DNA of 64,000 nt from Cryptobacterium curtum DSM 15641 (GCF_000023845.1 NC_013170.1:868001-932000); one strand, 5' to 3'; shown: positions 1-9,326, counted from the first letter of the stretch. Numbers and translations: made by a program. The notes: generated by a model not told the origin, from the sequence alone.

Positions 1-1292
1 CCGGGAACAGGTGAAAAGATGCGCACACCCTGCGATGCCATAGCGAGTGCAATGTCATCGGTAAGGCCCGTAACACGACTGACGCGCACACCAGAAGGAA
101 GCGCCACCTTAAAGAGGGTGACCGTTGGGCCAGCAGCCCACCCTTCAACCGAAACGTCCACGCCAAAATCAGCAAGCGTATCTTGCAATAACTGCGCTGT
201 CTGGCGCAGGGTTTCTTCCCCTTCACCATCTGACGTTCGGGGGTCTTTTCGCATGAGCAAACTTGCCGCGGGAAGCTCGAAACCCTCTGACGGATGTGGA
301 ACAGCACCAGCACTGCGAGCAGGTGTCGATTGACCTCCCGCCGATTTGCTGGCGCTTTTCTTTTTGCCTAATGTTCGGGTAAGCGCCTGGGTGTCAGAAC
401 GCCCGACAGCGGCAGCAGCGCGCGAAAGCGGAGAGAGCGGTTCGGTTGGCGAAGCAGCAGAAGCGCGACCGCGCACAATACGTGCCGTTGGCATGGCATC
501 TTCACCTTTTTGCTGCCCGGTTGCCCCTGCGCTGTTGGCAGCACGGCGTACCTTGCGCGTACGCGTCTGATACGGTTCCATGCCATTGGCTGATGCATTT
601 TTATTTTCCGCCTGCTCTTCAGCAACTTTCTGTTGACGCATCGATCGTACTTTTTCAACCAAGCCATTAACGGAAAACCCAATAACGATAAGCGCGATGA
701 GTATGGCCCCAATAGCCACCACGGCGGCTGCTTGCTGCCCGAAGAGCGTTAAAAGAACCCACGCGATCAGCGCGCCGGCATAGCCGCCTTGGGCGATAAG
801 ATGCCTCTCCTGAAAGAGCACATCAGAAGACGACGATGCAACATTCGGCGTAAAGACAGCAAACAACGTCAGCAACGAGAAAAAGAGGATAATAAGGCCA
901 AGCGCAACGCGTACGCTCATTTTTTCGCCCACGCGTCCGATAAAAAGCACCGCTGCGATAAGCAGAAGAACAATTGGCAGTAGAAAAGCGCCGATACCTA
1001 ATCCAATATGGAGCATATTGGAAAGCCATTCAGTCACCAGGCCGTTCGATGGTAAACAGGCTGCCAAAAACAGGACAATACCCGCAACCGCACAAATAAC
1101 GCCCGCTATATCACGGCGCGACTTTTCATCAAGAAGATGATCGACATCGCCAACGCGTGCGGCCCGACTAGCTGATTGAGCCTTACGCGGTTGACGAGAA
1201 GCTGTCCGTGTATTCTTGCGCGCGGCTGCTTTTCCCTTGGCTGAACGAGCCAAACCCTGCTCCTTTATCCACGGTGCCGCCATGTGCAGCAC
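1..1292 (-). CDS. ftsK: DNA translocase FtsK, N-terminal part (3' end outside window)
   Basis: The reading frame is open from about 1292 to the window edge, so only the N-terminal ~430 residues are present. A short basic N-terminus (about 50 residues) is followed by four or five hydrophobic membrane segments within about residues 50-200, then a Lys/Ala/Ser/Pro-rich linker. The last stretch resembles the FtsK alpha domain, with a DDIAL-type motif and an IFSPVPG end. The ATPase motor and gamma domain would lie beyond position 1. FtsK anchors at the division septum and pumps chromosome termini. I prefer GTG at 1292 because AGGGGAG lies about 5 nt upstream; ATG at 1283 is the alternative. It sits 34 bp after rnj and is probably cotranscribed. 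Confidence 0.88.
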   Translation of the reverse strand, partial: MLHMAAPWIKEQGLARSAKGKAAARKNTRTASRQPRKAQSASRAARVGDVDHLLDEKSRRDIAGVICAVAGIVLFLAACLPSNGLVTEWLSNMLHIGLGIGAFLLPIVLLLIAAVLFIGRVGEKMSVRVALGLIILFFSLLTLFAVFTPNVASSSSDVLFQERHLIAQGGYAGALIAWVLLTLFGQQAAAVVAIGAILIALIVIGFSVNGLVEKVRSMRQQKVAEEQAENKNASANGMEPYQTRTRKVRRAANSAGATGQQKGEDAMPTARIVRGRASAASPTEPLSPLSRAAAAVGRSDTQALTRTLGKKKSASKSAGGQSTPARSAGAVPHPSEGFELPAASLLMRKDPRTSDGEGEETLRQTAQLLQDTLADFGVDVSVEGWAAGPTVTLFKVALPSGVRVSRVTGLTDDIALAMASQGVRIFSPVP

Positions 1293-1326
1293 CCGTTCTC
1301 CCCTACGTATTGTTTAATGCTCTTAT

Positions 1327-3222
1327 TTACAGTTCAATCAGGTTAACGATAACCATTGGACGCTGTTTAATACTTTCCCACATAAAGGACTGAAGTGCCT
1401 GACGACAGGCCTTTTCATAATCGCGCCGCTTACGTGACCCGTCGGTAATAACCTTCTCAAGCGCCCGCTTGACAGTAGTGGCTGCATCCTCCGCCAAATA
1501 GGCATCGTCGCCACCAGTAATGCCACGCATCTGCACCTGTACACTACCACGAACCGAACCAGAAGACCGATCGATAGCGCAGGCAATTGTAGCAATTCCC
1601 TGTTCAACCAGAGCGCTACGTTCGTCGAGGACATCCTGACTCGTATCACCAACTGACAGACCATCAACGAAAACAATACCGCTTTGTACAGGGTCGCCTT
1701 CGCGTACATTGCCCCCTGATAGCACAAGTGATTCACCATTTTCGAGAATGAATATCTTGTCAGGATCAATGCCTACCGCACGTCCCAATTGAGCATGAGC
1801 CCGCAGATGTGCCGCTTCACCATGAACCGGCATGAAGGCACGTGGCTTCACGATAGAAAGCATGATTTTTAATTCTTCAGCGCCCGCATGCCCTGAAACA
1901 TGAACGCGCGCACGGTTTTTGTCGTAGACATCGGCTCCAACCTTGGCAAGCAGGTTAACAACGCGCGTTACCGCCTTTTCGTTGCCCGGTACCGGAGTTG
2001 CGCTGATGATAACAGTGTCGCCCGCTTCGATAGAGATGGTTTTGTGCTCTCCCGCCGCAATGCGCGCTAAGGCAGAAAGGGGCTCGCCCTGCGACCCGGT
2101 ACACATGACAACGACTTTCTCGGGTGGAATACCCTTGAGATCGTACGCATCAATGATGTCAGAATCGCGTACATCGAGATACCCGAGCCGGCGCGCGATA
2201 TCGGTGTTCTGCACCATTGAACGCCCGGTAACAACCACCTTGCGTCCCGCTTCAACAGCGGCATCACAAATTTGCTGCATGCGATGAATATGGCTTGCAA
2301 AGCTCGCAATGATCACGCGGCCCTTTGCATGTCTGATGATATCGCGCAGCACCTTGCCAACTTCAGCCTCGCTCGGTGTGAAAGCCGGCACATTTGCATT
2401 CGTGGAGTCGCTCATCATAAGGTCGACGCCCACTTCGCTCGCACGAGACAGCGCGCCAAAATCGGTCGTAATGCCATCAATCGGTGTCTGGTCGAGTTTA
2501 AAGTCACCCGTATGCAGTACATTAGCTGCCGGCGTTTGGAAAAAGATACCGACAGCACCAGGAATGGAATGGTTAACCGAAAAGAAGTCACACGTGAAGA
2601 AGCCAAGCTTAATGCGCTGACCGGGCTTAATTTCGATAAGCTTCGCATTTTTGATCTTATGCTCGGCAAATTTGCCTTCGATTAAACCGAGTGTGAGCTT
2701 AGTAGCATAAATCGGTACCTCGCAGTCGAGATCCTTCATCAAATATGGCAGCGACCCGGTGTGATCTTCATGTCCGTGCGTAATGACGATGCCGCGCAGT
2801 TTGTCGGCGTTCTCAAGAACATAGGTGTAATCAGGCAAAATAAGATCAATACCGGGATGGTCATCGTCGGGAAACATAATGCCTGCATCATCAAGTATCA
2901 TGTCGTTTCCGCATTCGAAAACGGTCATGTTCTTGCCGATTGCGTCGAGCCCTCCTAAGGGAATTACCTTAAGTTGTGCCTTAGGATCTTTTTTGGGAGA
3001 CAAAATACCCGATACTTCATTGCGCGAAGAGAATGCTCCCTCCCGAATTGATGGTGAACTCTGGCGACGATGAGAACTCCGCCGTTTTGCAGACCCTTTT
3101 ACCGAATCTTCTGCTTGCGTGAGCTTCGGTCGTTCATGTTCGATGTGGGCGTGCTTATACGACTGTGAAGGCGCACGCCGCTTAGAGTCCGTAGTGGACT
3201 TACTTTCTTGGTTATTGCTCAT
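1327..3222 (-). CDS. rnj: Ribonuclease J (metallo-beta-lactamase/beta-CASP RNase)
   Basis: 631 residues. RNase J has endonuclease and 5'-3' exonuclease activity in mRNA decay and rRNA maturation. The first ~82 residues are a basic, Ser/Arg/His-rich extension. The catalytic core starts near residue 83, with the metal-binding HGHEDH motif at 149-154, an HSIPGA stretch, and beta-CASP elements such as the GSQGEP and HVSGHAG motifs. The C-terminal region ends in a dimerisation-type domain. The start has AAAGGAAAGGT just upstream. It follows dapA by 15 bp and precedes ftsK, so dapA-rnj-ftsK look like one transcript. The extension is longer than in Bacillus RNase J1 but resembles basic tails seen in actinobacterial homologues. 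Confidence 0.95.
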   Translation of the reverse strand: MSNNQESKSTTDSKRRAPSQSYKHAHIEHERPKLTQAEDSVKGSAKRRSSHRRQSSPSIREGAFSSRNEVSGILSPKKDPKAQLKVIPLGGLDAIGKNMTVFECGNDMILDDAGIMFPDDDHPGIDLILPDYTYVLENADKLRGIVITHGHEDHTGSLPYLMKDLDCEVPIYATKLTLGLIEGKFAEHKIKNAKLIEIKPGQRIKLGFFTCDFFSVNHSIPGAVGIFFQTPAANVLHTGDFKLDQTPIDGITTDFGALSRASEVGVDLMMSDSTNANVPAFTPSEAEVGKVLRDIIRHAKGRVIIASFASHIHRMQQICDAAVEAGRKVVVTGRSMVQNTDIARRLGYLDVRDSDIIDAYDLKGIPPEKVVVMCTGSQGEPLSALARIAAGEHKTISIEAGDTVIISATPVPGNEKAVTRVVNLLAKVGADVYDKNRARVHVSGHAGAEELKIMLSIVKPRAFMPVHGEAAHLRAHAQLGRAVGIDPDKIFILENGESLVLSGGNVREGDPVQSGIVFVDGLSVGDTSQDVLDERSALVEQGIATIACAIDRSSGSVRGSVQVQMRGITGGDDAYLAEDAATTVKRALEKVITDGSRKRRDYEKACRQALQSFMWESIKQRPMVIVNLIEL

Positions 3223-3237
3223 ACCTTTCCTTTGCGG

Positions 3238-4140
3238 TTAGACAGAGAGACCAACACTGCGCATTACCTGCGCTAATGCAGCTGATTCTTCTCTGGTTGC
3301 CCGCAGAAGCGGAAGCCGCACGCCCCCCACATTGAATCCGCTCAGATTCAATGCTTCCTTAACCAGAATGGGGTTGGACGTCGCGAACAGCCCTCGCATG
3401 AGGGGCAACAAGTTTTCATTTTCAGCGACTGCTTCAGTCCATAGACCTTGCGCCGCATACTCCACAATTTTCTTCATGCGCGCCGGGGTAACATTAGCGA
3501 TAGTTGAAATAACGCCTGCCCCTCCGCACTTCATAACATCGACGGTTAATGCATCATCACCCGAATACACCGTAAAATAATCCGGAGCATCAGCGGCGAT
3601 TTGGGCGATCTGCTCAAGATCACCCGAAGCTTCTTTAACAGCAACAATATTGTGATGCTCACGGGCAAGCGCAAGCGTCGTTTCTGCTTCCATATTGATC
3701 CCACAACGCCCTGGGATGTTATAAAGAATTATCGGCAGGTCAACTGCGTTGGCAAGAGCAGAAAAATGTGCAAACAGGCCGGTTTGAGGTGGCTTGTTAT
3801 AGTACGGCACCACCGCCATAAGACCATCGACACCCACTTCTTCAGCACGACGCGCAAACGCGATGGTATCAGCGGTGCAGTTATTGCCAACATTAGCGAT
3901 AATCGGCACCGTTAACGACTGGTCAGCAACAAGTGCCCCAAGAACGTCAATCTTTGCATCAGCGCAAACAGTAGGGCCCTCCCCTGTTGTTCCGAAGATC
4001 AGCAGAGAATCGCAGCCGCCATCGACAAGACGTCGCGCAAGAGCACGAGTCTGCGCTATATCGACATGTAACTCATCGTCGAATGGTGTCACCATTGCCG
4101 GAATAAGCCGACCAAATAATGGCTGTGTGCTCTGGGACAT
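3238..4140 (-). CDS. dapA: 4-hydroxy-tetrahydrodipicolinate synthase
   Basis: 300 residues. DapA condenses pyruvate with aspartate semialdehyde, the first committed step to diaminopimelate and lysine. Family hallmarks are visible: the TT pair at 51-52 in GTTGEG, the catalytic Tyr140 in LYNIPGR, and the Schiff-base Lys169 in AVKEASGD. An in-frame upstream ATG at 4278 would add 46 residues without family resemblance. ATG 4140 is preceded by GGAGG at ideal spacing, so it is chosen. dapB, the next enzyme of the pathway, lies upstream on the same strand but is separated by two tRNA genes and a terminator. Confidence 0.95.
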   Translation of the reverse strand: MSQSTQPLFGRLIPAMVTPFDDELHVDIAQTRALARRLVDGGCDSLLIFGTTGEGPTVCADAKIDVLGALVADQSLTVPIIANVGNNCTADTIAFARRAEEVGVDGLMAVVPYYNKPPQTGLFAHFSALANAVDLPIILYNIPGRCGINMEAETTLALAREHHNIVAVKEASGDLEQIAQIAADAPDYFTVYSGDDALTVDVMKCGGAGVISTIANVTPARMKKIVEYAAQGLWTEAVAENENLLPLMRGLFATSNPILVKEALNLSGFNVGGVRLPLLRATREESAALAQVMRSVGLSV

Positions 4141-4573
4141 GCAATTCGCCTCCGAATCAAATAAATGGGCTACTTTATCCGATTTATTATCCCATCTCTT
4201 GAAGACTCTGTAGCGAAGTACGTTAAACCTACGCAAGGCGAAAGCCCATGTCGGATGAAGCTCAATGTGCGCACTCATTCACACGCTGGGAAGTGCGATC
4301 TCTATGCAAATATTGAGCTTTCATTCTCATACTGCGTAACTGAACGCTATCCGTTCGAATAAGTATGAAAATTCCGGAGGCCCACCTCGAATTCCGTTCT
4401 AGGCGCATCAACGTTTATTTACCTAGAGGAACGTGCGGGGATTTATTCAAATAAGGAAGAATGTGTGCGCTCGTTCGCCTACCGACGCGTGTGGATGTTT
4501 GCTTCGAGAACTTAAAACTTCGAACAGCTTTGAGCAGAGAAAAAGCGCTCAATCACATTCAGTCACATGCATG
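4141..4573. other. Intergenic stretch upstream of dapA with an imperfect hairpin leader
   Basis: No convincing gene lies here. Read on the minus strand this is the dapA upstream region. A 9-bp inverted repeat (AAGCTCAAT at 4258-4266 and its complement at 4312-4320) encloses a 45-nt segment that itself contains a 5-bp GCACT/AGTGC stem. This gives a two-tier hairpin about 120 nt before the dapA start. No T-run follows, so it is not a simple terminator. I could not assign it to a known riboswitch. Confidence 0.35.
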
Positions 4574-4606
4574 AAAACAGGTCAGGAACTTTACGCTTCT
4601 GACCTG
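4574..4606 (-). terminator. Intrinsic terminator after tRNA-Val
   Basis: On the minus strand CAGGTCAG, a 13-nt loop and CTGACCTG are followed by TTTT. It lies 10 nt beyond the CCA end of tRNA-Val and should end the tRNA transcript before dapA. Confidence 0.75.
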
Positions 4607-4615
4607 CAATGTCGA

Positions 4616-4690
4616 TGGTGGGCGTTACAGGGTTTGAACCTGTGACCTCTTCCGTGTGAAGGAAGCGCGCTCCCGCTGCGCCAAACGCCC
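4616..4690 (-). tRNA. tRNA-Val (anticodon CAC)
   Basis: A complete cloverleaf can be folded. The acceptor stem GGGCGTT pairs with AACGCCC, the anticodon stem CTTCC/GGAAG frames the loop TTCACAC with anticodon CAC, and the T arm contains GGTTCAAACC. Discriminator A is followed by an encoded CCA. It lies 37 bp downstream of tRNA-Asn and is probably cotranscribed with it. Confidence 0.95.
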
Positions 4691-4696
4691 GTAGAA

Positions 4697-4714
4697 AAGG
4701 GCCTTATGGCCCTT
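4697..4714 (-). other. Hairpin between the two tRNA genes
   Basis: AAGGGCC and GGCCCTT form a 7-bp stem with a 4-nt loop in the spacer between tRNA-Asn and tRNA-Val, followed on the minus strand by TTTTC. It may be a weak terminator or a processing signal for the dicistronic tRNA precursor. Confidence 0.4.
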
Positions 4715-4727
4715 GAGGTATATCAAA

Positions 4728-4802
<75 letters not shown>

Positions 4803-4831
4803 ATTTTTAGTGCGCTGTTGCGCAAGAGAGA

Positions 4832-4859
4832 ATTATACCGAAAGCAACCCTGTTGGCAA
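4832..4859 (-). promoter_or_regulatory. Sigma-70-type promoter for the tRNA-Asn/tRNA-Val transcript
   Basis: On the minus strand TTGCCA, a 16-nt spacer and a perfect TATAAT lie about 30 nt before the tRNA-Asn 5' end. Position and quality suit a stable-RNA promoter. Confidence 0.7.
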
Positions 4860-4876
4860 GCGACATTTTGAAGTCT

Positions 4877-5644
4877 TCAAGCCATAAGGTTTTCAAGTCC
4901 AATAATAAGGCCCTCTCGATCGATAACAGCACGCACTGCTAACAACACGCCCGGCATATAACTGGCACGATCCCATGAGTCATGCCGAATAGTTAACGTC
5001 TGTCCCATTGAACCAAATATAACCTCTTGCGAAGCAGAATAACCATTGCTGCGTACCGAGTGGACCGGCACCCCTTCGACCAGCGCCCCTCGAGCACCCT
5101 GCCCATCAGCAACTTCGGTTTCGCGACCTGGTGCCAACGAGGTATGATCACGTGCTGCGGCAATACGACGAGCCGTATTCATCGCGGTGCCACTGGGGGC
5201 ATCTTTCTTATGACAATGATGGAATTCGATAACTTCTGCTTCGGGGAAATACTTTGCGGCCATCTCGGCAAATTGCATCATCAACACCGCACCGATAGTG
5301 AAGTTGGGTGCATAGAATAAGCACGTATTGTCGCATACCTGTTCGGCTAACTTTTCAAGATCGGCTGGGGTAAGACCGGTCGTTCCCACGACACAATTGA
5401 TATGAGCCGCCAGACAGCTGCGAATATTGTCTGCAACTGATGACGGCTCGGTAAAGTCAATCAAGACATCAATAGTATCCTGCGCGGCAAGAGCCTCGGG
5501 AACACTTTTGTAGACGGGAAATGCGGCAGGTGTCTGGTGCGGGTCGATACCGCATACCAAGTCCATATCGTCGGCAGCTAAGACAGCAGCAACTACCGTA
5601 GCTCCCATCCGTCCAGCACAGCCACTTACCGCAACATGTATCAT
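4877..5644 (-). CDS. dapB: 4-hydroxy-tetrahydrodipicolinate reductase
   Basis: 255 residues. DapB carries out the NAD(P)H-dependent second step after DapA in diaminopimelate/lysine synthesis. The dinucleotide-binding motif GCAGRMG is at 8-14, and the substrate-binding and catalytic signature HHCHKKDAPSGTA at 142-154. A longer in-frame ORF runs into pnp, but ATG 5644 is preceded by GGGAG at 7 nt and gives the family's usual length. It follows pnp by 22 bp, and the tRNA promoter lies just beyond its stop. Confidence 0.95.
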   Translation of the reverse strand: MIHVAVSGCAGRMGATVVAAVLAADDMDLVCGIDPHQTPAAFPVYKSVPEALAAQDTIDVLIDFTEPSSVADNIRSCLAAHINCVVGTTGLTPADLEKLAEQVCDNTCLFYAPNFTIGAVLMMQFAEMAAKYFPEAEVIEFHHCHKKDAPSGTAMNTARRIAAARDHTSLAPGRETEVADGQGARGALVEGVPVHSVRSNGYSASQEVIFGSMGQTLTIRHDSWDRASYMPGVLLAVRAVIDREGLIIGLENLMA

Positions 5645-5666
5645 GTCATTCTCCCAACGTCGTATG

Positions 5667-7895
5667 TTAATCGCGCTTACGTGACCGAGAACGGCGATGA
5701 TCGCCTTGCACACCTTGGTCACCTGGGCGGCGACCAGACTGACGGCGTTCATGCTGCCCGCGATCGCTACGACTGTCAATATCGCGGCGTGGACGTGAAG
5801 AGCCTTGCGGTGCATCGGGTTTATCAATGCGATCAAGACTGATTTTGCCGTTGTCGCCAACTTCGATAACTTCAACCTTGACAGCATCGCCCAGGTTAAG
5901 CACATCTTCGACCTGACCCACACGACCATTGGCCATGCGGCTGATATGAAGCAGGCCATCTTTACCAGCTGTCAGCTTAACAAAGGCGCCAAAGTCTTTG
6001 ATACCTACCACTTCGCCGTCGTATATTTCGCCAACTTCAGGCTCTTTAATAATGTCAAGAATAGCCTGCTTAGCTGCCTCGCCAGCAGGGCCTTCAACGG
6101 CAGCAATATGAACCGTACCGTCTTCTTCGACCTCAATCGTCGCACCGGTTTCGTCTTGGAGGCCGCGAATAACTTTGCCACCCGTGCCAATAACGTCGCG
6201 AATCTTTTCAACCGGAATCTTGATAGTCTCGATACGCGGCGCAAACTCAGACAGTTCAGCACGTGGCTCGGAAATTTGCTCAAGCATAGCAGACAGGATA
6301 AAGGCACGTCCTTCCTTCGCCTGCGCAAGCGCCCTGCCAAGAATTTCAGTCGACAGACCGCGCGCCTTGTTATCCATCTGTAGAGCCGTGATACCACGAG
6401 CGGTGCCAGTTACCTTGAAGTCCATATCTCCGAGGAAGTCCTCAAGACCCTGGATGTCAGACAGGATGACCGTTTCGTCTCCTTCTTTGATAAGGCCCAT
6501 TGCAATACCGGAAACAGGAGCCGTAATGGGCACGCCAGCGTCCATAAGGGCAAGCGTTGATCCACAGGTAGATGCCATAGAGCTTGACCCGTTGGACTCA
6601 AGAATCTCAGAGACAACACGAATGGCATAGGGAAAATCATCTTCGCTGGGAAGCACGGGAATAAGAGCCCGCTCAGCAAGGGCACCATGGCCAATTTCGC
6701 GACGCTTTGGCGCTCCTATACGACCAACTTCGCCCGTGCAATAGGGCGGGAAGTTGTACTGGTGCATATAGCGCTTGCCCTCGGATGGGTCAATCGTGTC
6801 AAGCCGCTGTCCTTCGCGCAATGTGCCCAGTGTGCACACTGAAAGTGCCTGCGTCTGGCCACGCTGGAACAAGCCCGAACCATGTACACGCGGAAGATAT
6901 CCCGGGCGGATATAAAGAGGACGAATCTCGTCGGCAGCACGCCCATCGACCCGCTCGCCCGTTTCGATAATCATGACACGCATCGCCCGCTTCTCGAGCG
7001 CCTTCAGAGCAGCGGCAATATCGGAAGCCCACGCAGCGCGCTCTTCGTCGCTGAAATCACTTTCGCGTACAGCTGCTTTAAGCGCCTCAACCTTTGCGAT
7101 ACGCGAAAGCTTATCAGCATCACGCAGAGCAGCAGCCATCTCGGCTTCGTGAGCGTTAACGCGTTCGGCAATACGCGGATCAGCGGTATGAATGGCATAT
7201 TCAAGCGGCGTACAATCGAGCTGGTCGAGAAAACGCTGTTGGGCGTCGCAGAAGGCGGCAATGGCTTCTTGTCCGAAGTTCATTGCGGCAAGCATGTCTT
7301 CTTCGCTTACTTCATTGGCACCTGCTTCAACCATGCTGATGTAATCGGCAGTACCAGCAATCGTTAGCTCAAGATCGCTTTCTTCCTGTTCAGCATAGGT
7401 GGGGTTAACGATAAATTCGCCCGTTTCCACGTTGCGGGCAATACGCACACAAGCAGCAGGACCATCAAACGGTGCACCGCCAGCAAGCAAAGCCGCCGAA
7501 GCGCCGCCAACGCAAATGCAATCAGGTGGATTTTGGCCGTCAGCAACAAACGTCGTAGCAACAATATGTACTTCTTGCTTAAATCCATCAGGAAAGCCCG
7601 GACGAATAGGACGGTCGATCATACGAGCCGTGAGCGTACCCTTGTCGGAAGCTTTTCCTTCGCGCTTCAAATAACCACCTGGAATGCGGCCAACCGCGTA
7701 CATCTTTTCCATGAAGTCGACGGTCAGTGGGAAGAAGTCATAATCTTTTTCTTCCTTCGAAACGACCGCTGTTACCAAGCAGGTTGTTTCACCCTGTGTC
7801 ACCAGCACGGCACCCGTTGCCTGCTTTGCCAATTCGCCTGTTTCAAGACGATAGGATTTACCATAGAGTTCGAATTCTTCAACAACTTTTTTCAT
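5667..7895 (-). CDS. pnp: Polyribonucleotide nucleotidyltransferase (PNPase)
   Basis: 742 residues. PNPase is a phosphorolytic 3'-5' exoribonuclease of mRNA turnover. Two RNase PH-like domains are separated by a helical domain. A KH domain with the IGTGGK loop lies around 560-605, followed by an S1 domain around 625-695 (GEIYDGEVVGIKDFGAFV). The last ~45 residues are an Arg/Asp/Gly-rich tail likely to bind RNA. It is downstream of rpsO, the classic bacterial pairing, with a strong hairpin in the 154-bp gap. The leader contains further hairpin-forming sequence, so autoregulation at the leader is possible. Confidence 0.96.
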   Translation of the reverse strand: MKKVVEEFELYGKSYRLETGELAKQATGAVLVTQGETTCLVTAVVSKEEKDYDFFPLTVDFMEKMYAVGRIPGGYLKREGKASDKGTLTARMIDRPIRPGFPDGFKQEVHIVATTFVADGQNPPDCICVGGASAALLAGGAPFDGPAACVRIARNVETGEFIVNPTYAEQEESDLELTIAGTADYISMVEAGANEVSEEDMLAAMNFGQEAIAAFCDAQQRFLDQLDCTPLEYAIHTADPRIAERVNAHEAEMAAALRDADKLSRIAKVEALKAAVRESDFSDEERAAWASDIAAALKALEKRAMRVMIIETGERVDGRAADEIRPLYIRPGYLPRVHGSGLFQRGQTQALSVCTLGTLREGQRLDTIDPSEGKRYMHQYNFPPYCTGEVGRIGAPKRREIGHGALAERALIPVLPSEDDFPYAIRVVSEILESNGSSSMASTCGSTLALMDAGVPITAPVSGIAMGLIKEGDETVILSDIQGLEDFLGDMDFKVTGTARGITALQMDNKARGLSTEILGRALAQAKEGRAFILSAMLEQISEPRAELSEFAPRIETIKIPVEKIRDVIGTGGKVIRGLQDETGATIEVEEDGTVHIAAVEGPAGEAAKQAILDIIKEPEVGEIYDGEVVGIKDFGAFVKLTAGKDGLLHISRMANGRVGQVEDVLNLGDAVKVEVIEVGDNGKISLDRIDKPDAPQGSSRPRRDIDSRSDRGQHERRQSGRRPGDQGVQGDHRRSRSRKRD

Positions 7896-8016
7896 GTGTC
7901 TACTTTCTCGTTCCTTTAGGCCGGAGTGCCTAAAGCTTCTTTGTAGTAGGGACCTCCCCCACTACCCGAGCAGCCACGCCCTGCGCGACCGACCGTGTTC
8001 GCTCTGGTGGAAAAGC

Positions 8017-8043
8017 AAAAGCCCGCACAAAAATGCGGGCTTT
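8017..8043 (-). terminator. Bidirectional hairpin terminator/attenuator between rpsO and pnp
   Basis: The minus strand reads AAAGCCCGCA, a short T-rich loop, TGCGGGC and a TTTTG tail, 6 nt after the rpsO stop. Partial read-through would lower pnp relative to rpsO, as known for rpsO-pnp operons elsewhere. Confidence 0.8.
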
Positions 8044-8049
8044 AGGCAT

Positions 8050-8337
8050 TTACACGTTATCGCGGATACCGAGCCTTTTAATAAGGTCACGATAATGCTC
8101 GATGTCACGGTTCTTGATGTAACGCAAAAGACCACGACGCTTACCAATAAGCATCATCAGACCACGACGAGAATGGTTATCCTTCTTGTGGGTCTTCAGA
8201 TGTTCGGTAAGATTACGGATACGCTCCGTCAGAATGGCGACCTGCACCTCCGCACTACCCGAATCGTGTTCGTTTTTGCCATATTCGCGCATCAATTCTG
8301 CAGTGCGCTCTTTGGAGATACTCAGCTTGTCAGCCAT
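8050..8337 (-). CDS. rpsO: 30S ribosomal protein S15
   Basis: 95 residues, close to the usual length of S15, a primary 16S rRNA-binding protein of the platform. The sequence shows the conserved [29 protein letters not shown] and RRGLLRYI stretches. ATG 8337 is preceded by AAGGTGGG. A longer frame starting 39 bp upstream is rejected. It has its own promoter candidate and a leader with two short hairpins, in line with S15 autoregulation. Confidence 0.97.
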   Translation of the reverse strand: MADKLSISKERTAELMREYGKNEHDSGSAEVQVAILTERIRNLTEHLKTHKKDNHSRRGLMMLIGKRRGLLRYIKNRDIEHYRDLIKRLGIRDNV

Positions 8338-8356
8338 GATCCCACCTTTCTCTTCG

Positions 8357-8459
8357 GGACGTGACGTCCACAACAATTCGCTTCCCGCCGAGCGTCATGC
8401 GGTGGGCGCGTGCGCGCCAAGCAGGAAGTAGTCTGTCACCAGACAGCTTGTCCATTATA
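8357..8459 (-). promoter_or_regulatory. rpsO promoter (-10) and structured leader
   Basis: On the minus strand a perfect TATAAT (8454-8459) is followed by a leader of about 110 nt. A GTCTG-GTGA-CAGAC hairpin (8431-8444) and a GGACG-TGA-type hairpin (8357-8369) sit upstream of the Shine-Dalgarno. No good -35 box is visible. The hairpins are candidates for S15 feedback binding. Confidence 0.5.
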
Positions 8460-8555
8460 GGCGCTTCGTGCACTGATGCATTCTCGATCAGGTGATTCTA
8501 TCGTCTGCACACAAGCGGCCTCTGCTTCAAGTGAACACCCCCTTTTCACGCTGCC

Positions 8556-9326
8556 TTAAAAGAGTCCGCAGGAAAGAAGAAAATTCATCGATTTCAGGTT
8601 AACCCCCAAGGCACCACGCAGCCAACTATGACACAGATGCAGCACGTGAAATGCGGTGTCGATATCGCAATCAGCCTGTTCCACCTCGTCAAAGGTCATC
8701 AATGACAATGCGTGTGCCCAGTTGAGGGTATGCAGAGAAAGCGCCACATGGACATGGGATGCGGCACAGTCGTAGCAAAGCGCCCCGCCGTCGATATATG
8801 AAAAGCGCACTTCGTCTGTTGGATTGTCTTCCAAAAGCGACTGTCCACAATCGATGCAGGTGTCAAGCGAAGGGCGAAATCCCAGGAGTGCAAACAGCTT
8901 CAAAAGATAGGCAGCCGTCAGCGGACATAATACTATCTCTTCGCAGGTCGATAGATGGTCAAGAATGGATTCGGTCATAGGAAATAGGCGAGGAACCGGA
9001 AGATCCTCATGTGCACAGCGACGCAGCGCATCAAGAATAGGAGCCGCCGCAGCATTGCGAATGATGTCACTACGCAATGGAGCATGGGCAGCCGCAAGAC
9101 GCGCTTCGCTGACAATTGCCAACCCACGACTCGGCGCAAGCATGACATCACATACCCCAAAGAGATCAAGACGTGCCGCAAACGGATTAGAAGGCTTTAA
9201 GGCACCGCGTGCCACAAAACTGATACGGGACCCATCTTCAATGAGCGCATCGACAATAGCGTCGCTTTCACGCAAGCGATTGCGATGCAAGACGATAGCG
9301 CGCTCATGCTGTGCAGGACGACCCAT
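8556..9326 (-). CDS. recO: DNA repair protein RecO
   Basis: 256 residues. RecO mediates RecA loading on SSB-coated DNA in the RecFOR pathway. It has an N-terminal OB-like domain (about 1-80), a helical domain, and a zinc site formed by CIDCG and CYDC pairs. Its start overlaps the era stop in TAATG, so the two are translationally coupled. The era-recO pairing is common in Gram-positive bacteria. Confidence 0.93.
   Translation of the reverse strand: MGRPAQHERAIVLHRNRLRESDAIVDALIEDGSRISFVARGALKPSNPFAARLDLFGVCDVMLAPSRGLAIVSEARLAAAHAPLRSDIIRNAAAAPILDALRRCAHEDLPVPRLFPMTESILDHLSTCEEIVLCPLTAAYLLKLFALLGFRPSLDTCIDCGQSLLEDNPTDEVRFSYIDGGALCYDCAASHVHVALSLHTLNWAHALSLMTFDEVEQADCDIDTAFHVLHLCHSWLRGALGVNLKSMNFLLSCGLF

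Noticed and set aside
1327-3222. Many plus-strand ORFs opposite rnj, pnp, infB and others
   Set aside because: They are complements of well-supported genes and show no protein family signal.
4258-4320. Lysine riboswitch upstream of dapA
   Set aside because: The hairpin does not show the five-helix core or conserved junction sequences of the lysine riboswitch.
4433-4645. Plus-strand ORF of 70 codons
   Set aside because: It overlaps tRNA-Val and its terminator on the other strand and has no recognisable motif.
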